A DNA stretch of 64,000 nt, from the NCBI RefSeq assembly GCF_020360975.1, contig NW_025408667.1, positions 8,990,001 through 9,054,000 on the forward strand, given 5' to 3'. This document shows, in pieces, positions 50,140 through 59,945 of this stretch. Every line of letters starts with the position of its first letter. Within the stretch, counting starts at the first letter, position 1. The notes below the pieces were generated by a model. The model saw only the letters and a program-made list of their open reading frames with translations, did not search any database and had not been told where the DNA came from. The translations under genes were made by a program, and so were the position numbers. The stretch comes from Hirsutella rhossiliensis (Eukaryota > Ascomycota > Sordariomycetes > Hypocreales > Ophiocordycipitaceae).

Positions 50140-50324
50140 TATAATATAAGGGCTTTTGCCTTATATAGGCCTAGACTAGGGTCTAAGCTAAGTCTATATA
50201 TAAGCGGCCTCTACGCCTATATAGGCTAGGCCTATACTTCTCTTTCTTTTCCCTCTTATAGATTATTAACCTTCTTTTAATAGACCGTACCTAAGCCTAT
50301 ACCTCTACCTACCCTATAATAATA
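50140..50324. repeat. Right terminal repeat of the short element
   Basis: About 185 bases. It keeps more CpG than its partner and begins TATAATATAAGGGC. Confidence 0.6.
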
Positions 50325-51000
50325 TCGATCCTACTAAAGGTCTTAACTTTTATAATAAAGATATTAAAGATAGGGGTCTCTAAGAGGTTAAGGACGCTTT
50401 AGGCTACTAGCTTAGTTTAGCTAATAAGAAGGTTAGCCGATTTAATAGGTAGCTCCTTAAGGTATAAAGACTACTTATCTTACTACTTTAAAAGCTTCTT
50501 TACTATATAAAGGGCCTTTATTATTATAACTATATTACCTTTATTTAATATTAATAGAGCTAATATAGCTAGTTCCCTTATAACCTTATTAAGCTTATTA
50601 TTAGAGTAATAAGGCTAATAGTTAGCGTTAGCGATCCCTTTTTTAGCTTTAAGATAAGTTAAAAGTCTTCTTTTATATTCCTCTTAGCTAGGGCCTTAGT
50701 AAGGGCCTTAGCTAGGGCCTTAGCTATAGCCTTAAGCGCTTTCTTTATAGTAACCTTAGCCTATAAGCTAGCTTTAAGGTTTCCTTAGGTAGCCTTAGGC
50801 TACTAAGCGGCCTTAAGCTAGTATAGGGGCTATTAGCGGTTTAGGGTCCTTATAGCTACCTTCTTAAGCCCTTTTATAAGGGTCTTATAAAAGGGTTTAA
50901 TTTTTTAGGCTTCTTTAAAGGCCTAAAGGGCTTACTAAAGAAAGCCCTAGGCCCGGTCCTTTAAGAAGGGGTACTAAGGCTAAGGCTAGATCTACTATAA
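50325..51000 (-). pseudogene. LINE ORF1-like relic
   Basis: On the minus strand the frame through 50641-50760 reads AKVTIKKALKAIAKALAKAL, then TKALAK, RNIKEDF and LILKLKKGSLTL, with TAG/TAA stops. This alanine/lysine coiled region followed by a D-F-L-IL-K-KGS-type motif resembles the middle of Tad-like LINE ORF1. Its position before the endonuclease region (48445 and below) in the same orientation fits one LINE split by the short element. Confidence 0.45.
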
Positions 51001-51004
51001 GTAT

Positions 51005-51163
51005 TATTATTAAGATTATACTAGTAACCTATCTAAACGTATCTAGAACTTTAGCGTTAAATAGGAGGGAAAAACTAAAGTACTTAAAGGAAAACCCTCC
51101 TTTCTTTTTATAGCTAGTCTGCCCTTATACTAGGTCGCGGTTATAATATATAGAAATCTTACG
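51005..51163 (-). repeat. Inverted copy of the LINE 3' end
   Basis: Its reverse complement matches 43085-43225, including the TTTTTCCCTCCTATTTAA block and an (AAT)n-type tail at 51005-51025. Homology stops at about 51163, so it looks like a strongly 5'-truncated LINE insertion. Confidence 0.6.
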
Positions 51164-52390
51164 CTAGCTCTCTTAGGTATTATTATAGTTAGTTAGAATT
51201 ATATTAGCTTTACTATAAAGTAACCTTAGAAAGTAACTCCTTTATATATATAGGGTATATAGCGTTAATTAGTAGTATAAGCGTTTTTAGTTAATAGTTA
51301 ATTATATAAGTATCTTTAACCTTATCTTATAATAATATCTTCCTAAGCTTTACTTTATTTTTCTACTATAAGGCTTAGCGGGCTACTTTTATTAATGCCG
51401 GCCTTTAGCCGGGCCGGTAGTTAGGTTATCGTACTAGCTTTACGCTTTACTTATTAAGTTACTAGTATTAGCCTTAGGTTTTTATTTTCCTAGTTAGGGG
51501 GCCTAGACTAGGGTTTAAGGAAGGTCGTAATAAATTCGTTGCTAGGTCTAGGTAAGCGAGGTCCGGGCCGGCCTACTTATAGCGGGGCTAAACTACTAGT
51601 ATATTTATAAGCGCTTCTAAAAGCACTAATTAGCTAATTAATAAGTAGGTTAGTATAGTTTATTCGTTTAACTAAAAATTAATTATACCCCTAGCTAGAT
51701 TTAAACTAACTCTAGTATTATAGCTAGTAAGCCTCCTAGGTATATAACTACTATACTATAAGGGTTTACTATAAGTATTAGAATATAGGTTAAATAAGTA
51801 TAAAGCTAATAAGGCTATTAAAGGTAGCTTTCTTTTACTCTTTTACTTACTTTAAGGGCTAGTTAAGCTAAAAGTAGCTAGCTTAAGGTAGGGCTAGGCT
51901 AGGCCTAAAAAGGCTAGTCTTTAATATAAGCTAAGTATTATCTTTTATCTTAATATCCTTTAAGTCCTAGTCTTAAGTCCTAGGCCTTTCTTCTAAGGTC
52001 TTTAAAAGGTATTAGCCCTTTAAAGCTTCTTTTAAGCAGGCCCTAGCCTCTAAGGTACTTATTTCGGCCCTTAGGTTAAGGGGGTTATTATAGTTAAAGG
52101 GGCCCTCCTTAGGTCTAAGCCGGGGTCCTAGGTCGGGTCTAGGCTAGGTCCCGTTAGCGGAGGGTATATACCCTTAGTTAGCGAGGGCCGGGAAGAGTTT
52201 TCTACCTATATAGGGGAGAACCTCGCTTAATTTATAATCTTCGGCAGTATATTATATACCCGCTAGTAGCTATATAAGGCTATACTTAGGGGGGCGTAAT
52301 ACGCTATTCGCGACGGTTCTAGGCATATACTTTCTTCGTTTTTAGGCTTAGTATTAAAAAGTTAGCTAAGAAGACGTAATAATAAATTAA
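51164..52390. other. RIP-mutated sequence, unassigned
   Basis: TpA-rich with local GC-rich patches (51390-51420, 51540-51580, 52080-52190) that keep CpG. I see no coding motif and no clear terminal repeat. Confidence 0.5.
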
Positions 52391-52410
52391 TATATATATA
52401 TATATATATA
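52391..52410. repeat. (TA)10 microsatellite at the compartment edge
   Basis: Ten TA units next to the point where RIP mutation stops (about 52,430). Confidence 0.85.
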
Positions 52411-52429
52411 CTTATATAAGATCGTCTCT

Positions 52430-55371
52430 TACTAGATGCATTACTAGGAGCATAACCAGACGTAGACGAGCTGACTAGTACATGAGATGATCTCTAGAGC
52501 CTATAATTAGACTGCGTCCCTTTAAAGATAGCGGCTTCTTATGCATAGTTGCCCCCTTCCCCCCCATTTTAAGATCCCCTAAGTCCATCTTACGGGTCCT
52601 CACGCCGAGACATCAGGCATTAAACCACAACTAAGCTGCCTACCACATCCACTACGTACCGTCTGATGTTAGCGTCTCGTACTTGTGTGGTGCTTGCAAT
52701 GACGTCGATGTTGTTGACGGCTGGTGAGGCATCCAGCTGGGCGATGAGAACAAGGGCAACGATTCTCCCGCATTATTGCGGCACGTGCCGTAAAATCGCT
52801 GGATTAATTTAAACCGTTCATATAATGTTAATTACTGTCCACACATTACGGAGTCTCTTTACAGGTTGAATTGTCGGTTCGGAGATACGGAGTAGCCTAG
52901 AGGCTCCACGAGATAATCTGAAACCGAATCCAATCAAAGTCAATGCCATCGAGTCCCAGACGCGGCCGGCTTTCTCGCCATTCGTCCCCTTTCGGAAAGA
53001 CTCTCGGCGCCAATTCTCCGACACTAGTCCGTAAAGATCTGAGACACCTGGGACCCTTACTCCAGCGTTGGGTCAGCTTCAGCCGCCCGTTTTCTTATCT
53101 CCCGAGACCAAATACCCTAGCCCCTGCTAGCACTGACAATTCAAGAAGGTAATTAAGGGATGGAGAGGATTAAGCATGAAAAATGGGGGAGCAGGTCCAC
53201 GAGCCTGCAGTTGGCGAAACCGCCTGATCGATTTCAGTCTCGGTCCGGGTTGAGGCTATTCCGCAAGTCAAAAACTCACTTGATTCGGCACACTCAGCAG
53301 CCGGGGGTCTCGCCAATCAATGGGCTTTAATACAATCCTTCATGCTGTCCGAATTTGCCGAATTATGACACCATTACTCGCGAGGGCTGTTGGCTTCTCG
53401 TATGGTGGCCGGCTTGCGGCACAGCCAGTCCCCTGTTTAGGTATGACTAGGATACTAAAGACCTGTCTTTCAATAATACATATTCTCTTCTTCTTGCATA
53501 GGGTAACGATTCGTATTTTCTGCCACAACAAAACAGTGTAGCATGGCATCAGTTCACGTTCCATATCATTGATAGTGTGCCTATCGTTAAATGACTCAAA
53601 CGCAAGCTCAGAACGAGGAAATCCTTGAAGAAGCTCAGAAAGACACCTTCCACAGATTCTGTCATTCGTCAGACATGGGATACCATGTAGATATTCTTGA
53701 CTTGGTCCAAAATACGGAGCGTACTACAGCCTCAACCTTTCTTCAAACGTTGCCTTCAGACTCATTTTGCTGACCGGCCCTGAGAGGCCCTGACCTGCCC
53801 TGGCCATGGGCTTCCGGAGCTACCGGATGCTTCCCTGAAGCGTTCCAAGGAGGCCAGAGGCCGGCCCTGAACTGCGTCAAGCCACCAATGGATTGCGACG
53901 GGGCCTCGTTGAACGCCCCTGTCCGCAGAGCGTCGGATAAGCCTCTTGGTCCATTTCCCCACCGCTTTGATGGATCTGGCGCTGTCTAGCAGGCAAGGCC
54001 ACATATGTCTAGTTTGATGGTCGTGCCGTGCTCCGGTATTTCACCGCCGGTATCACTGTCATCCAAAGCCATGGATGGCGGCAGCGGCAGCGAGAAGGGG
54101 AAAACCGAAGCCATCGCTCTCTTAGAAATGAGATCGAACTCACAAAAAAACCTGCTAGGAGCTGCGTCCAAGACGTGACACGCAGTGCCTGCGTATATAG
54201 GAATGGGCGCTCCCTTCTGTGGGGGGAGACTGCAATGAGCCCTGCTCTCCTGTTCTGAGTCCCGGGGCCGTTTGGTCAGAATGAAAAGAACGGAAGTCCA
54301 TAGATCTACTGGTCAGTACGTCAACCAACGGCTTAACGTGATGTCTTCGGGCTTGATGAAGAGGCGCTCCGTTGCCCGACTGCTTAGACCACACTGTTTG
54401 TCCCCTGGCACCGACAACAAGGCGATGGCAATAGCTTGCCCTGCAGCAGCACAGATATGACTCCAGTGAGCTTACTCCGGTCCCTTACTTGAGTGTAGCT
54501 CGCGGGGTAACGCCGCCTGTCCAAGAACGGCCGCACAAAGAAGGCTAGATGCTTTTTTCTTCTGAGGCGCGAACGGTTCATGGCCCTTTTTATCGCTATA
54601 CTAGGTCAGATCGGTAATCTAGTTGTGTTATAGTTGCGGCGTACACATGATTTGCTCATTTTCGCCTCTAGAAAGTGAAGAGATGGAGATAGTCAAGTCA
54701 AGCTGCCTATCGCGGCAAGCCATCAAAGTAGTGGCCCTATGCTGGCAAAATCGGCGTCATTGCAATGTAGTCTGTTCTTTTGAAAGGGCTGGTGTGTTGG
54801 CGCATCTCATGAATGGCTGACATCACTTTAAGCGTTGGGTAACATCTTTTCAATTCCGTTTGATACATTTTGGCATAAAGAACAAGGATATTGTTGAGTT
54901 GCCCTTTGTCAAGTCACAACGTCCCTCGGAATTCCGAATGTGGCATGATCCTTTGATAAAACAAGAAAGCTGATGTTCAGAGAGCCTCTGAAAAGAAAGG
55001 GACAAGCTGATATGAAGTAAAATCACATTCAGCAGCCGCTATTTGCTCGTCATGCACCACCTACCTATCTAGCTCCAAAACATTGACACTCGTATGACTG
55101 CAGTTGCCTCATTCCCTTCATCACGTAGCTTCGCTCTAGACGTCTTTGCTATTCCGGCGATGGCGAGCGCCTGCGGGAGGCAAAGTAGTCTGAATAACCT
55201 GACGTGAACACATGGTACGACTGAATGCAGTCGCTTTTTGGACTATTTATGGATTCCAGTATCATACACTCTTCTTGTCCTATAGGGTATCTCTATGGTA
55301 TGACGTCCAGGGCTTCGCTTATCTCCAGGACAAAGCCTCATCTTTCCTACGAAAGGCAGGTCAACTGCTGT
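52430..55371. other. Intergenic sequence, no supported gene
   Basis: Base composition becomes normal (CpA and TpG abundant) within a few tens of bases of 52,430. Frames here are short, overlap on both strands, and show no family motif. The best small candidate is an ATG frame of 60 codons at 53591-53773 (plus) with a glutamine/glutamate-rich start, but nothing else supports it. Confidence 0.5.
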
Positions 55372-56229
55372 TCACTGCTTCCTATCTGGACATGGCTGGA
55401 CTTCAGTGGGCGTAATGTTGAAGTGCTTGGAAAAGGGGTCTTCATTCCATTGTCGGGGCACGTGCTCGATGATGCTGGAGATGCGTCGCTCCGTGTCGGG
55501 GCTCCAGAACGTCTTGATAAACTGCATGACCAAATCCAGAGACGAGGTGACACCCGAAGACGTCCAGATCTTGCCGTCCACGATGTAACGGGCGGGAGAC
55601 ACCCACTTGACCTGTGGACCCATGGGAAGAATTGTTTTCCACGCGTTCTTGTTGGTTGTGGCCATCTTGCCGTCGAGGATGCCTGCCCTTGCCGCGAGAC
55701 CCGAGCCGGTGCAGATGGTGATGAGGATCTTGACCTTGGGGAACATCTTGGCGATGTACTCTGTGACGGCCGGCAAGTCTGGGTTCCTCACACCTGGCCC
55801 GCCGGGGACGATGAGGACGTCTAGGTCTAAGTCATCCTTAAATGTGTTGTTGGGAAGCGCCTTGGGCCAAAAGATTGAGCCTTTGGCATTTGATCCGGGT
55901 GCCTGTGTCTCTGTAGTCACAGGTTCGAGGGTCTCGGCGATGAGCGACAGCGTCATCTGCTGCTCCAGGTGCGCCATCAGCTGAAGCGGCTCGAGCGTCC
56001 CGAAGACGTCGATCATATCAAAGCCAGGGAACAGAACGACGCCGAACTTGCGAAGCTCGCTCCCGGTGACGGCGGGGGCTTGTTGCGCCTCGACGCATTC
56101 GCCTTGTTGCCCTTGTCTTGCACCGACCACAGGAGTCGCGCCCGCATGGGCAACAGAGGTGCTGCTGGTGCCGGGGCGCCCGAGAGCGACGGCAAAGCTT
56201 AAGAAGAGGGTTGAGAGAGAGAGCTTCAT
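55372..56229 (-). CDS. Secreted DJ-1/PfpI family protein (isonitrile hydratase-like)
   Basis: A 285-residue intronless gene. Residues 1-17 are a signal peptide (MKLSLSTLFLSFAVALG) followed by a low-complexity pro-region to about 57. The DJ-1/PfpI core starts at FGVVLFPGFDMIDVFGTLEP (62-81). VLIVPGGPG (138-146) is the strand before the nucleophile elbow, and TICTGSGLAARAGILDG (171-187) puts the nucleophile at Cys173. TSSGVTSSLDL (223-233) follows, as in InhA-type isocyanide hydratases. The usual ATTH after the elbow is ATTN (190-193). There are possible N-glycosylation sites at Asn127 or Asn128 and at Asn271. Family members include isonitrile hydratase, regulators and uncharacterised fungal secreted proteins, so the reaction cannot be assigned. 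The ATG has a favourable context (A at -3). Long antisense frames here are shadows. Confidence 0.9.
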   Translation of the reverse strand: MKLSLSTLFLSFAVALGRPGTSSTSVAHAGATPVVGARQGQQGECVEAQQAPAVTGSELRKFGVVLFPGFDMIDVFGTLEPLQLMAHLEQQMTLSLIAETLEPVTTETQAPGSNAKGSIFWPKALPNNTFKDDLDLDVLIVPGGPGVRNPDLPAVTEYIAKMFPKVKILITICTGSGLAARAGILDGKMATTNKNAWKTILPMGPQVKWVSPARYIVDGKIWTSSGVTSSLDLVMQFIKTFWSPDTERRISSIIEHVPRQWNEDPFSKHFNITPTEVQPCPDRKQ

Positions 56230-57986
56230 CGTGTTTCTATGTTGCCCCTTGCGATCCAGCGCAGTGGTAATGTCTGGGATTCGTTATGGATGCGGTGAAT
56301 GGTTCACAGGAGGGGAGACACAGTGGCCACATATGTAGCCTGGACTTTGTTCGTCCGATCGCCCCTTTTGCCACGTTGGCTTGCTCCCAGCTCGTCATTT
56401 AGGCAGCCAGTTTTGCTATTGAAAAGGCATTGTGTTAGCCGGGGGGTTCTTAGACAATACGCGACAAAGGGGCCATGAATAGCGATACGCCTTGCGCTGT
56501 GCTGGGTCCCAAATGCGCCCCCCCCTCCCCCTGACATCGAAGTTGGGTTTACAAGCAAGCCAATCGAAAGAAGCAAAGCACCGTCACCTGCACCGAGAAG
56601 GGGGGAGAAGAGAGATGCTGTTAGGGGGTTGGAATGACTGGTCCAATCAAGCGGGCGGCTATGGCTCGTGCATCACTTTTTCCCATTCTTGGTGCTGACG
56701 CAACCAAGAACTCGATTCCCCTTCGACCTCGCATATTTTTCTGCGTTTCATACGTTGCCCCTGTACGTCTAGCGTCTGGCTTGGGGGTTGCAATGCAGCC
56801 AAGCGCGGCATGCATCAAATCCACCTTCTCACGCCTGTAATAGGACGATACCCAGTGGACCTCATTGCGCACGCACCGGTAGCACAAGCGAAAGGGATTC
56901 GGATACGACTGCAGCACTGCAAGGGCTCACTGTTTCGCCTACCCGCGTACGTACGTCCGCTCCCGGCCGCTGAGGGGAGAATGACGGGTCGCCTCTAAAC
57001 GCCCTCGCAAGCGATGCCATGACCGCCAGGCCTGAGCTGTGACGGGTACTGTTCCCCCATAAACCTCAAACGACCCGACTGCAGCCGACTTTCGAGCCTT
57101 GGGGCTTGGCCAAGACGGCCCGGTCGCGTGCCCTTCAGGTCCATGATGAACGGAACTTGGATCCTTGGAATCCAGAGCCGCATAAACCAGTCCCCATCCT
57201 CCTGTCGCCTTTACCACGCTGTATGCGAGCTGCCGCGCCAGAATCCGCGTGTCCGAGACCTTTGAGAGACAGCCTGTGCCTCGCCCACATTGACGACACC
57301 GCCCTGTTCAAACCTCGCGATTGGGTTAGTTGGAAAGCGCATGAGTACGAGCCCGTGAGCCTTCAACGCCTGTTCCTGTACTGGCGGCCTGTACGGGACG
57401 GCGAATCTGTCCGTCCAGGCTTCTGGATGACGATTGCCTGTTGGAATTGATAGAGTATTTCCAAACATGCCTGCCAGGCCCCTCCCCTGTTGCTGTTGAA
57501 AGCCTCTTCAATGTCAATGCACTCTCACCAGACCAACTTATCTTTAGCGGCTGGCTGAGGCCTCCGGTGCTGGATCCCCGCCTCCCGGCATAGTGACTCT
57601 CCGAGTGTCTTGCGAACCAAGGTGTACAGTGTTGCCCCTTGAAAGAATCGCTGGAACAGAATATCGAAAGCGACTATGTGTAGATTATGAATTGGATGAA
57701 CGGTTGAGGGCGAAGGATGGAGAAAATAAATAGCATGAAAATGGCCAAAAAAATCGTTTTCGTATACAAAATTTAGGTATGGAGGGTAAAGAACCAGAAA
57801 ACATCAACGACAATCGAGGGAATTTCCCAATATGACCACCTCCCGATGCGTACCTTCCATTGAACAACTTCTTTCCCACACAATACCTGGCTTAAAGGCA
57901 CCTTCGCGTACTTGGTAGTAGGTGCCTACCCTACCTACCTACATACCGCCCGAAGTAGGCACAGACAGAAGAGACCATACCGCAAG
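56230..57986. other. Intergenic sequence, no supported gene
   Basis: This includes the upstream region of the secreted DJ-1/PfpI gene. Frames of 60-114 codons exist on both strands, but they start at non-ATG codons or overlap one another and carry no motif. Confidence 0.5.
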
Positions 57987-58146
57987 CATGTACCGAGGTC
58001 GAGGCTCGGAGCGGCAGTTGTATGGGTGCTCGTTTAGCCTGTAGCGCCAGTAAACGTCTGGATTTGTCTCGCCTCGCCGATACGCCCGCCTGATCGTCAA
58101 TACCAGACCGTGTTCAATCATGCACCGAGGTCGAGGCTCGGAGCGG
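57987..58146. repeat. Direct repeat pair, 132 bases apart
   Basis: CATG, one variable base, then ACCGAGGTCGAGGCTCGG and AGCGG occurs at 57987-58014 and 58119-58146. Only one base differs in 28. Confidence 0.85.
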
Positions 58147-58390
58147 TAGATGGGTCATCGTCCAGCCAGTAATTGTGTGCTTCGGCGTTGCATCCCCAGC
58201 AAGGCGGCCACTCGGTCTCGAGTAGATCATGGTTAATTTCCACAAGATCACCGTCGACCAGTACCAGGTCGCGGTCAAGCAGCACTACATCGTGGTGGCA
58301 GAGTTTCGTTCCTTGCACTTCTTCTTGCTCCGGAGGCGAGGATAAAGGCTCCGGAAACACTGGCTTTGTCAGGCCCAGGCTGCACAGCGG

Positions 58391-58687
58391 CTATGACGCC
58401 CCTTGGGATCCATCCTCAATCTTGTCTGAGCGCTGACTGGAAAAGGCGAGTTCCAAGGGTGACTTTAAATCGACGCCGGCACAGGCCTCGGCTTGTCTGT
58501 TGCGAAGGAGCCAGCAAGACGGCCGACAGCACGGACAAGGCTTTTCCAGCCTCTTGTGGGCCACGCAATGGCACTGTCTGCCGCAGGTGCAGTCGGTCGC
58601 GGTGGAGGAGCCGGCCGCGGCTAAAGGGTTGTCGACGTACCCAACCCAAAGTGGCAGGCTCTCGCCCGAGCAACCGGGGGAGCTCAT
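58391..58687 (-). CDS. Small cysteine-rich ORF, uncertain
   Basis: A 98-codon ATG frame contains a cluster of paired cysteines (TDCTCGRQCHC, then CPCC) at residues 31-54, with ten cysteines in total. Such spacing is seen in metal-binding peptides and zinc-ribbon-like folds, but I cannot place it in a family. There is no signal peptide. A second minus-strand frame lies directly downstream (58118-58360, acidic, ending at the 58124 repeat) and could be another exon. Overlapping frames on the plus strand are similar in length, so coding status is doubtful. Confidence 0.25.
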   Translation of the reverse strand: MSSPGCSGESLPLWVGYVDNPLAAAGSSTATDCTCGRQCHCVAHKRLEKPCPCCRPSCWLLRNRQAEACAGVDLKSPLELAFSSQRSDKIEDGSQGAS

Positions 58688-58689
58688 CT

Positions 58690-59945
58690 GGTCTTGTCTC
58701 GGTGCCGTCGGTCCGGGATAACCAACGGGCCATCTAGGCCACCGCTAGAGACGGAGACCGAGACGGGTAAAGGTTGAGGCGACGCTCTGTCGATATGTCG
58801 GTGCCGGATCGTGGCATGTTGGTGCCATGGAAGAGGGGGTAAGCAGGACTGGCCGACATACACATCTTCCTGGGCCCATCGGCTTGTCTCGTCATGCGCC
58901 TCGGAGACATACTTTTTGGCCGTGGCTTGAAGCTTGATGGGCGTCTCATTGCCGTAACCTCTATGCAGTTGACCCGACACGTCACCCCGCGCATCTGCGA
59001 GTTGGTTCACGCCGCGACGTCACCCTCCGTCCGGGCTTTGCGGGAGGAGCCGGTGGATTTGAAACTGGGAAGGTGATTTATGCTTCGTTAAGTCCGATTT
59101 TCGAAACGCCGCTTCAACGATGCTAAAAAAGTGCTTTGTCTTCCGCTTTGCCTCTACGTTACGAAGTATCTCATCGTTCAATTGTTTGAGAACACATCCA
59201 ATTTTGGCCGCCCGTAGACTAGACGAGCAAACGTATTTACGAGCGAGTGGCACTTACAAGCGAACGCCAAACTCTAAAATATAATACAGTTAACCTGCCC
59301 GTCAATGTAAAAACCAATAATTTAAGGATATAACAAGAAAATGTTATATATATTCTAGTATATTTAACTACTTATCTTTTACGAGCTGTCCTTCTCCGAA
59401 ATGAAACTATGCCTACTTTTATCACAATCATGTTTCACATCTAGAAGTCTGGAACTGATTTTCGGCGATATTGCCCGCCCTGGCAAAATCCGAAACTAGA
59501 GAACGAACTTAAACTGTCGTCTCTAGGACGGCAAGGGTTTCTGATAAGGACCGTTCGCGTGGAACAGAGACAGTAGGGACAGTAGGGAAGGAGGAGGGAC
59601 ATGACCACAGGTCGGACATGAGCCACGCAATGGGGGTTGGCGAGTAGATCTCGGGCCACCCCCTCGTTCTGTTGTTTCTAGATTTAAAGCCGCACAGGTT
59701 TCGGAGTTTGTATGCAGCATATATCGGCGATTAGCATCAAAGGTCCCGCTAGTCTGTGGTTGGCTGGCCAGTTGATAATTATAAGAAGAGCTTCCCTCCG
59801 CCAACATGAGGTTGGTGTTCGTCGCAGGGATTTCACGGTCTCTAAGTCTTGGACCGTCTCATATACATATACAATTCTACCCAATTTTTTGCGTTGAACA
59901 CCCGTTCTATCGGACTCTCACAAACGGTACTTTGAATTACACAAG
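58690..59945. other. Intergenic sequence upstream of the second DJ-1/PfpI gene
   Basis: No supported gene. It includes a short AT-rich patch (59280-59380) and a tandem ACAGTAGGG pair (59570-59586). Confidence 0.5.

Larger units (their letters stand above)
48446..50324. mobile_element. Short element with terminal direct repeats (possible non-autonomous LTR element)
   Basis: Direct repeats of about 183 and 185 bases (48446-48628 and 50140-50324) flank 1.5 kb of sequence without recognisable gag or pol. The repeats share the block AGGCT-GGC-TATACTTCTCTTTCTTTTCC and the ends TAT...ATAATA. A purine-rich CTAGGTAAGGG precedes the right repeat. The flanks TAGGA and TCGAT do not match, so the LTR interpretation lacks TSD support. 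It separates two minus-strand LINE-like regions. The left repeat has lost more CpG than the right. Confidence 0.5.

Noticed and set aside
52560..52660. A tRNA-like look on the minus strand (D-arm-like AGCTTAGTTGTGGTTTAATG)
   Set aside because: No B box and no convincing acceptor or T stem could be drawn, and the anticodon arm pairs poorly.
53762..54581. A series of 61-80 codon minus-strand frames that might be exons
   Set aside because: I could not join them with convincing splice sites and they show no recognisable protein family.
55225..55824. Plus-strand open frame of 199 codons
   Set aside because: It is the antisense shadow of the secreted DJ-1/PfpI gene, which has a signal peptide and family motifs on the minus strand.
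57106..57450. A 114-codon plus-strand frame
   Set aside because: It has no ATG start at that position, overlapping minus-strand frames are equally long, and no domain is visible.
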